From positions 58,883,177-58,947,176 of the forward strand of contig RSEF01000001.1 of assembly GCA_003993805.1 (NCBI GenBank): a DNA stretch of 64,000 bases, given 5' to 3'. The DNA comes from Himantopus leucocephalus (lineage: Eukaryota; Chordata; Aves; Charadriiformes; Recurvirostridae). The first letter of the stretch is position 1. Every line of letters begins with the position of its first letter. Positions 55,810 through 64,000 of this stretch are shown in pieces. A program made the translations under genes and the position numbers. The notes under the pieces are model-generated. The model saw only the letters and a program-made list of their open reading frames with translations, had not been told where the DNA came from and searched no databases.

Positions 55810-58800
55810 AGAGTTTTGCTTTGGTGTTTTTCTCAGTAGCGTTTCAGATATTCATTAACAGAAGCATTTGCTGTTCCCACTGAATCAAAGCTCACTCCTT
55901 TAAGATGATGCAGAACTACCATGTTCTCTTGCTTGTCAGTATATGAGATTTCCCATTTTGAAGGGGAGGAGGAAGCAGAACAACTCTCAGAGATCCTGTT
56001 TCAGGCCCTCCGCAAGCTCAAGCAGTTAGTATGAGCATAGACAAACAACTGACTAATTCAGGGCATTTGACTACAGTAAATCAGCCAGACCTAATAAATG
56101 GTCCACATGCTCGTGCTGACTAAAATCACACCAGGAGCTAGCAGAGGCCATAAACAGAGGACAGCCCTGCCAGACTCAACTTTTCTGGGAGCTCCTAAGG
56201 AATGAGGATGAACAGAGGTTCTCCAAACAGGAGGTGCTCGGTATAAGGAGGCATTGCCAGCACAGACCATTTTGTTAGCCATACTGAGGAGGAACAGGTA
56301 AAAGCTATTTCTGTACTCGCTACAAGGTAAGGAGAGCAGAGAGCTGCAGGAAAACTAAAAATGAGGGACAGCCAAGGGGGCAGGGGCACAAGCAAGAGAC
56401 ATTCTTGCTCTGACCAGAGAGTTAGGCTAGGCAGGCTGGGAAGAAGCAGTCCAATAACTGCTCACATTAGTGGGTTTGAAATTACCTGTACATGTTCAGG
56501 GGAGCGTTGCAAAAGCCTCTGCAGACAGCTCAGGGGAGAGTCCTCCTCTGTCAGTGGCAGAAGCCAAAACTGGCCAAGCAAAGTAACTGACTCCCGGGCT
56601 GATCAAGGGGTGATGACAGCACTGCAAACACAACGGCAGCAGCACCATTACAGAACGCAGCTGCCTGCCAGCACACTCAGAGCAGGAGAATGACTTGGTA
56701 CCCTTGCAGCAAAGAGGACAGAGAAAAAAACCAAACCACCACCACCAACAGCAACAACAAAAACATGCAAGGAATGGGGAGATGATGGGAGGCATAAAAG
56801 ATGATGCTAGGAGTGGTATAAAAGATCATGGGTCACTTCCAGCACTGGAGTAAAACTCCACTGCTGGCAACCAGGGTGCACTTAGCCTAAGAATCATTTA
56901 ACAGAGGAAAGTAAGACAAAATCAGCATGAAATATCCCACTCAAAACATATCCAGCCCAGGGGGCAGCCCAGAAATGTATGCTGCAGTTGTACTAGTTGT
57001 CTTTAGAAGGCTGCCTAATCTTGTGATTATTTGCATTTGCAGCTCTGCCTGCTCAGATAATAAGAGCAGTCAGGGTACCGGTTGATTGCTGGAGGAACTG
57101 GGAAGGAATTTTAATCCCAGACCCCCTGTTCCCGCATTGCACAGTTGGCGAGGTACATCACTGCAGGCAGCTCAGCTCTCCTGACATTGTCAGAGCCATG
57201 GTATTGGATTTAGATACACCAGTGATCTGATGCATGATGACAAATCTCATGTTGCACAATTCACCCGAAGTATGTGGATATCTGGTATAAATATACACCT
57301 TGTCATCTGTTACACCTCTGAGGAAACTTGATTGCCTTTCTGCTCAACCTAGCATGGAAGGCTGTAGCTGGCAGCCTTCCTCCTTTCCATTCCCTCTGAA
57401 GCTTCTCATGTGGACCAGGCCACTCAGGGACCAGAGGGCTCAATCCATAGGGTGAGGGGCCTCCAGCCAGCATCTTCCCAGAGGCAAGCACAGGAGGCAA
57501 GCTCCTCAGCAGAGATTTATGAGAACCCAAAATGCTTCGTCTGGTCTCTCAGGCTAATCCCAGTGTTAGGATTTGGGCAACAGAGCTGGATCTATCTGCA
57601 GTGAGGTCTAGGGGAAAAGGCAATTCTGTGCAGCTCTGCCCTGTGAGTATGGTCCCTCCCATACAGATGACCTGGAGAGCATAATGAAGTCAGAGGTGCT
57701 AAAGCAAGGGGTGTTGGGGATGCTCCTGCCTCTCTCCACCTTCCAGATAAATCTGTGGGTGGACAGAAGCCTGGCTTTTGGGGTTCACAGAGGGATGTGA
57801 CTTTTTTTCCTGACTTTTGTGAGGCATCGTATATTATTTCTTCCTCTGGAAGCAACTCCCAGAATAACCCATTTCATTCACATGCTCACTGTAGAGCTTT
57901 TTGGGCCTTGCTCTGATGATAAGACAGAGCTGGGAGAGCTGAGCTGTAATTCAGTGAGTAAAAGCACTTCCCAGGGCTTTGGGAGGGTAGGGGGACTTGT
58001 GGCTCTGAGACAGGGGAATATCAACTGAATCAGGCTGTATCTTGTTATCGCTGCCCAGAAGCCATACATAAAAGCCATGAATAAACACATCTGGGCAGCT
58101 TAGCCAAGCAAGGAAAAGGTGGTGCTGCAGACATGGCCTGTGAGAGGGGGGGTCAGGATGCAGAGACGAGGAGTGGGGACCTGGCAAAGAGGTTTCCATG
58201 TGCTCCTCACTGCAGCCGTGGCAGGTCTCCCCCATGCTCCTGGGCAATGCAGAGCTCTCTGGAAGCTGTTGACAGCTCGCAAGTCCTTCTGATGTCCGTA
58301 AAAGCTGAGGCTGCTCAGCACGGTTAGCAGTTCTGAGGACTGGTTCCAAAGCCCTCACCATCTTTGTTTACAGAATCAGGGAGGTAAAGGATAGCCTCAG
58401 CACAACTTGAGTATATTTCAAGGGATTCTCTTTCTAAACAGCATTCTGAAGCAGGAGTTGCTTCATGTGCACCCCATAGAGGATGACCAGCCATGCAGCA
58501 CAGCAAGCATTTGTGGCAAAGAAACCAGAACCCTTGCACTTTGCATCCCACCTCTGGAAAGGGCTTGCAGGCTCTACAAGAGAGCCAGGGTGTGGGGAGG
58601 GGGAGGCAGAAGTCAGAGACAGGAGTGAAGTCCTCAGGACCATCCCAGAAGCAAGGAGCGTGGACACTGCCTAGCCGAGAGGGTGGACTGGCAGTGAGTC
58701 ATCAGATGCCATGCAGGAATGGGGCAGCAGAAAGAAATGGGAGATCAGATGTATGGACAGGAGGGAGAAAGAGATGGCCAGGAAGAACAAACACAATGGA

Positions 58801-61800
58801 AGACCTGAAGACTATCAAGACCCTGGTGGCTTGGGGGAGGACAATCAGTTCAGTGGGGAGGTGTATGGAATTTGGGACACCTGAGACCCACTGCAATCAT
58901 CTACCAAGCAGACAGACCCTGATCAGGCAGTAGGCTGGCTTCCTCAAGGCAGTACCAGAGGCTCATATGCACAATCCTGCCAAAAACTGGAGTGAACCAT
59001 TATAAACTGTTCAGCAGCGAGGACCCGTGGGTGCCCTTTCAACCCCTTGATGGCTGAAGACCCCGGTCCCCTGCATTGTCACTAGAGGTCAGTGCAAGCC
59101 CAGCAAATGCCTCTGCTGAATATATCTTATGATCCTATGATTTGAGGCATGGGCATCCCCAGCCAGGGACAGTGCTGCTTTATCATAGTGTAATTCAGAA
59201 ATAGGAGTGTGCCCCAGCCTCGCTTGGCAGCCCTCAAACGGGCTCCCCGCCTGCCTGTGGCACGTCATGTAGAAGATGGAAGAGGCATGTCAGATGCATC
59301 TTGTCCCACATAAGAGGTAACGTCATGGGAGTATTTATCACGAGTAAGAAACCTACAGGGCAAATGGAAATGGAAGAAGAAACCTACGGGAGAATGTGCA
59401 AAAACTTTCTAGCCGTCAGGCCTGAACTGTAGCTCAATTCCCTTAGGATACTGAAAGCTGTTTTGGAGTCAAGGAGATAAATACATTTGTCCCTCACTCC
59501 TGCAGTTAATGCCATCCCCTCTGCTCTGTACTGTCAGAGAAACTGAGGCAGAGTAATTTCATCAAGCTGGGGCAAGCAGGCTGGAAGTAGAGAATGGAGG
59601 GGATGCTGGTGTGGCCTAGAGATGGAAAGAGTACGGTCCTTTTGGACCTCCACTGTTCCCACTTCAGAGGGGGACCCTTTCCAGCTAACTCCCCTTCACT
59701 CCCAGTGGATCTTAACAAAACAGGGGCTTTTCTCAGTTTCCCAAAGAGCAAGCCCTAGGTTCCTAAAGACTAGTTGCAGCAGGCCAGTAGCTAAATCTGT
59801 ATTAGGGTAACCAGCTTTCAGGGGGTGGATTTAATACTGATGAGTTGCCAGTGAAATCTGTGGAAGTTGCAGAGACTCAGCAAGGTCCATCAATTTAAGT
59901 ATCTCATTTCAAACACCCAAGCCAGAAAATCTGAACACAGACACCCTGTAGAGACCTTGAAACCCCACAGCAGGGAGACAAAGAGATCAGAGAAGTCATT
60001 GCTTTTATTGCCGTGTGCCCACCAGAAGGTTTGCAATGACCTTGCTGTAATAAAGGCAAAGTTAGTATTTGCGGTGCAGTAAATCTAGTTGTCCCTGTTG
60101 TATAATTGCGTGCCTATGGAGAGGCACGACTGTTGTCTTGCTGGGGAAAAGGGAATCATGGGGTGGAAGTGTGGCAGAGCCCAAACAAGAGGACGTAAAT
60201 GAAGCTGAGCATAGGAGGTGAGGTTTTCCACTCAAATTCAGAGGATTCTGCAAATTATAAAGCATTTGTTTGATTCAGTTGTCAAAGCTCTGGCAGAGGT
60301 GATAGAGCTCCAGAAAAAGGCCACGTCTTTGGGGAGTTCTGGGAGTTTCTGCTGTGCTTTGGACAAGTGCTTCCTTCTGCCCGTTCAGCCTAACCTCTCA
60401 GGTGTTGGAGAGGAGACCTCCCTTTCCCTCCAGCCATTTGCACCCTCGGACCACAGGTTCCTCAGCCGTCACCTCCCAGGCTGCCATAGGAGCAGGAAAT
60501 CAAAGGGGACCTGCCAGGCTCTTTCTGTGATGCACTGCGCTTGGGACAAGGGAAAGAGAAAGCTTGTGGACACAGGAGGCAGTTCAGTAGAGATGTGGGG
60601 GACAGGACTGATCCAGCTACCCCATAGCCTTCAACCATGCCTCCTCTAGCAGCAGAGAGCTCAGAGGGCAAGGAGGGGATGTTCTGCCCCTCAGGGCAGG
60701 AGGGGGAATCGGCTGGTTAGGCCATGCTTGCTGCATGCCAGAACAGGTAAAGCTGGTGGTCAGCTTGCCCCTCACCACCTCCTCAGCTGCTGTCCTGGGC
60801 AGCTGCCTGCTTCACCTGTGCCTGCGGCTAACGAGTAGCAGGGAGTGGTGAAAGGAGACAGACCTCCAAGGAGAACGTTTCCATATTACTTTCACAATGT
60901 GACTAGCAAACAAGGGCATTCAGGTCAGGATTCACAAACGCTCAAGCTGTGCTTTGGAGCACAACCAGGGAGCGAGACTGGGCTGACCCATAGTGCCAAC
61001 GGAGCCGTTACTGCACACTGGTCCTTATGAGCATTCACATCCAGGCAACTATGGCTTTGACACACACTAAGCACCTACTCTGAATTTCTCCCATGCTGGG
61101 TCTCTCTGTCCTGTTTTATTTTTTCCACTCTCAGGGAAAAAAAACCCAGATTTTTGCACTATCTGCTTCTAAGGCAAAGCTTAATGAAAAGCAGATGCTT
61201 TCTACCATGACTGTTTCCTTTCATCCTTCCCTAGATGACTTCTACCCTCTCCCTACTGCGGAGATGGAAGCAAAATTTGGCAGAGCAGCAAGCTGGTAGT
61301 CATGCAGGAGGCCTTTATTGCCCAGTGGAAAATCAATGCCACTTAGGCCGATACATACGCTATAGATAAAAGCACTACTTGTTCAGAGAAGCCACGATCA
61401 GGAAAGTTAGCCTGTTCCTAACTTTCTGACCATTCTAGCTGTTTTGCACATGTCCCCAAATATCAGCAAAGCTATTGTGCCATAGTAGAGTCAGATCTAG
61501 ATGCAATTCAGGTGGAAAGCACTGCACAGCCATGCATGTGTCATGCCAGGTGGAGCTAAGAGAACAAATCCATGTCCCTGTGTTGTAACCTTACTTTTTT
61601 TTCCCCAGAATTACTGATCTTAATGGGATTCATGCGAAATGGAGCTCTTCTTTCATCAAAGTGCTCTCTCTATAAGAGCGTGCAATGGATGGGAAGCCAC
61701 AGACCCTGAGCTCTTGCTTCTCATCTCTTTCACTATGTGGAATTGCTCTGTTTATAACAGTGTCCTTCATATGCATGGATTCATCTCAACTTTCATAGTT

Positions 61801-64000
61801 TCACATAACCTATTTTACAAAGGTTGAGAGCATGGATGCAAAGTCACCTCTAGCAGGTCTGGGAAACAAATTTCTAGTATGAGAGAGAGAAATTATACTA
61901 CCTCTGCCTTCTGGGTCTACCAAAACCTTACGCCTGACTGTTGCCGATATGCAAAACAAGGCTACTATCTGCATTCCCACCTTCAAGACAGACAGATTAA
62001 CAGGCACAGTGTAGGCACCACTGGTCATTATTTAACCAAAAGCACCCTTCTCCTGATGTGATCCCCAACCCTTCCAGGGGTGGGCTGACTGACACATGCC
62101 ATGTCACCCCCCACCACACTGCTTCCTTGGGGACTGCCTTCCTCTTGCTTCCCAGTGCTGCCACCTTCCAGAGCTCCCGCAGGTACTCAAAGGGCAAATG
62201 TCTCGGCTTTAATCCTCAAACCCATCAGCAATTATCTTGCAGCACATTTGCAACTGTTCTCTATCACACGTGCACTCTCAGTTCTCACCAGTATTGAAAG
62301 CTTCCAACAGCCCTTGCCTTTTCAAAGGGCACTGCAGACAACCATTTACACTTTAAATAGATATTAAAATGAAGCCACCTGCACGCCTTCCAGTTCCCAA
62401 ACTGCAGAACAGAGTGATGGATAATGGAAGTGTACCAACACATCAACAGTTTCCACTAGCAACTGCTGCAGAATAGCATGATACCAGCTTCAAATATGGA
62501 CAGGAAATGGCTTTTGATATCAAATGTAAGTTTCAGCCCCACAAGAGTCTCTAAAAATAAGCATTTTATTCCCACCCATCCTTGATTTGATACCAAATGG
62601 ATTGTGGAGAAGGACCAAGCCCTAGAAAAAGAAATAATAATAGAGGTACAGTTTTAATTAACTGATCCTATATTCTTCCCCTTTCTACTGGACCCGCTGC
62701 CTCATTCAGCACACAGAAGTGCTCCGTGGTTGAGGCTATCTTCCTTATTCACTCGGCGGCCGTATTTATCTGCACACCAGCAGCCCACTATGCAGCATAC
62801 AGAATTCTGCTTCCCTCCTGGGCTTTTCAATTTGCCTCATTATTATCACCACTGAGCAGTTCCCAAACTCAAAAGGACTTTTGTCTTCCAGTCATCCCTA
62901 CAAAACCAAACCATTATCACAGGCATTTTAGAGACAGGGGGATTGATTCATAGGCAGATCACAGCTAAAAATCTGCAATGCTGACCATTAATTTTGGCCA
63001 CCACAGTGGCTGGCTGCCTCTACATACAAAAGGAAACAGCTCATGGCCACTACAGAAAAGTTGGGTGGATGTGATTTGCGCAGCATCATATGCAGAGTCC
63101 ATGGCAAAGGCAGAGAAGAGTGGGTTTCTACAGCCCACTGTAATGTTCTCAATGTGGCTATCTGTATTCATTTTCTTGCATGCACGGAGAGGTAGAAGGA
63201 AGGTTGCATGCATCTCCTTAAGCCACCAGTCACCTCAAGTCAGGATTCCTGATCTGGGAAACACCAGGAAACTTCTCACCAATGTGAACCCTCTGGATGG
63301 GAAACACAAGAGCAAAAAGATAAATTTCAAGAGGATTGATTAATCTGAGGTGCCACTCTCAAGACACCAATAGCCCACGTATAGAAATCTCCAGGCTCTC
63401 AAAGCACAGCTCCCATGGGTTTCAGCTGTAGTGGTGATTTCTGCGAAGCAGACAGCAAGGGCTCCCATCAGCCCCTTTCCTCCCCTGCAATAAGTCATGT
63501 CTGCGTAGATCTGCTTTTAAACAATTGAGCACAAGCTCTGTCTTGGCTGAGAACCAAGTGCTGCACATTTGCATCCCAACTTTACGCCTTCTTGCTCATT
63601 CAGCCCATCCAGATGGCAGGCTGTATTCAAGGCTTAATGATCTGCTTCCCCTCCCTCCAATACGGGCACAGTAAATCACTGGCAAATCTTCCCGATGGTC
63701 TTTTAGAGGGAAGACAGATCAAATACATACAGTGGGTTTTGAAATACCAAGTCCTCGGGAAAATTATGGTCTGCAACATTGGTGCAGAGAATGGATTCAA
63801 CTGAATGACTTAAAATGCCTGCAAGTAAACTTTCCCTGCCAGCCCAACCTTCCCAAGTCCCCAGGCCTGGGACTCTCTCCTTCACCAGGCAAAGATTTTG
63901 CCAGACTTGGCTTGCTCACTTCGCTCTTGGTCACTGCAGTCCCCTTCTCGCTCCAAAGAAAGGCTCTTTTAGCAGACACAGGCAGACCAAAACTTTTGGA
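55810..64000. other. Non-coding flank downstream of EMP1
   Basis: I see no exon, RNA gene or confident transposon in this 8 kb. Human synteny places GRIN2B further downstream on this side. A CAA/CCA-rich low-complexity stretch is at about 56735-56762. Open frames up to 146 codons have random-looking composition. Short AT-rich blocks, for example 61600-61850 and 62620-62760, could be regulatory, but nothing supports a call. Confidence 0.6.

Noticed and set aside
59040..59145. Possible CR1 tail (TTATGATCCTATGATTTG)
   Set aside because: The tail-like words are present without a recognisable CR1 body before them.
59510..59600. Possible second MIR-like SINE
   Set aside because: Only a short AGAAACTGAGGCAGAG block matches; the rest of the core is not visible.

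Overview
This is a vertebrate nuclear genome window, most likely from a bird. Genes have introns with GT/AG splice sites. The repeats are mostly decayed CR1 LINE fragments, including one 3' end with the ATTCTATG-type tail, and the spacing is compact. Species cannot be fixed from the sequence. A reptile is the main alternative, because the older CR1 copies resemble families shared by birds, turtles and crocodilians.

Two protein-coding genes can be reconstructed exon by exon. GSG1 (germ cell associated 1) lies on the minus strand with five coding exons between 9865 and 2485, giving 315 aa, or 338 aa with an alternative donor. EMP1 (epithelial membrane protein 1) lies on the plus strand with four coding exons between 52096 and 54225, giving 161 aa. 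Both are four-helix membrane proteins of the PMP22/EMP/claudin superfamily. The left edge (1 to about 1672) looks like the 3' UTR of a plus-strand gene. By synteny with human 12p13.1 (FAM234B, GSG1, EMP1, then GRIN2B) it is probably FAM234B.

Layout: 1-1672, putative FAM234B 3' UTR with a CR1 insertion and two poly(A) signals. 1.96-9.87 kb, GSG1, tail to tail with FAM234B. 9.9-46.9 kb, a long non-coding interval between the divergent genes with about nine ancient CR1 fragments (nearly all minus), homopolymer tracts and a few GC-richer blocks. 46.86-47.04 kb, a candidate EMP1 core promoter and non-coding exon 1. 47-52 kb, probable EMP1 intron 1. 52.06-55.81 kb, EMP1 coding exons and a 1.6 kb 3' UTR holding a MIR-like SINE and microsatellites. 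55.8-64 kb, non-coding sequence with nothing I can name.

I found no novel multi-gene system. The most useful observations are an in-frame 69-nt alternative donor in GSG1 matching a 23-residue segment I recall in human GSG1, a plausible TATA/AP-1 promoter for EMP1, a CpG-rich island inside EMP1 intron 2, and runs of homopolymer with Ns that mark assembly uncertainty. Nearly all other open reading frames of 60-230 codons are chance frames.
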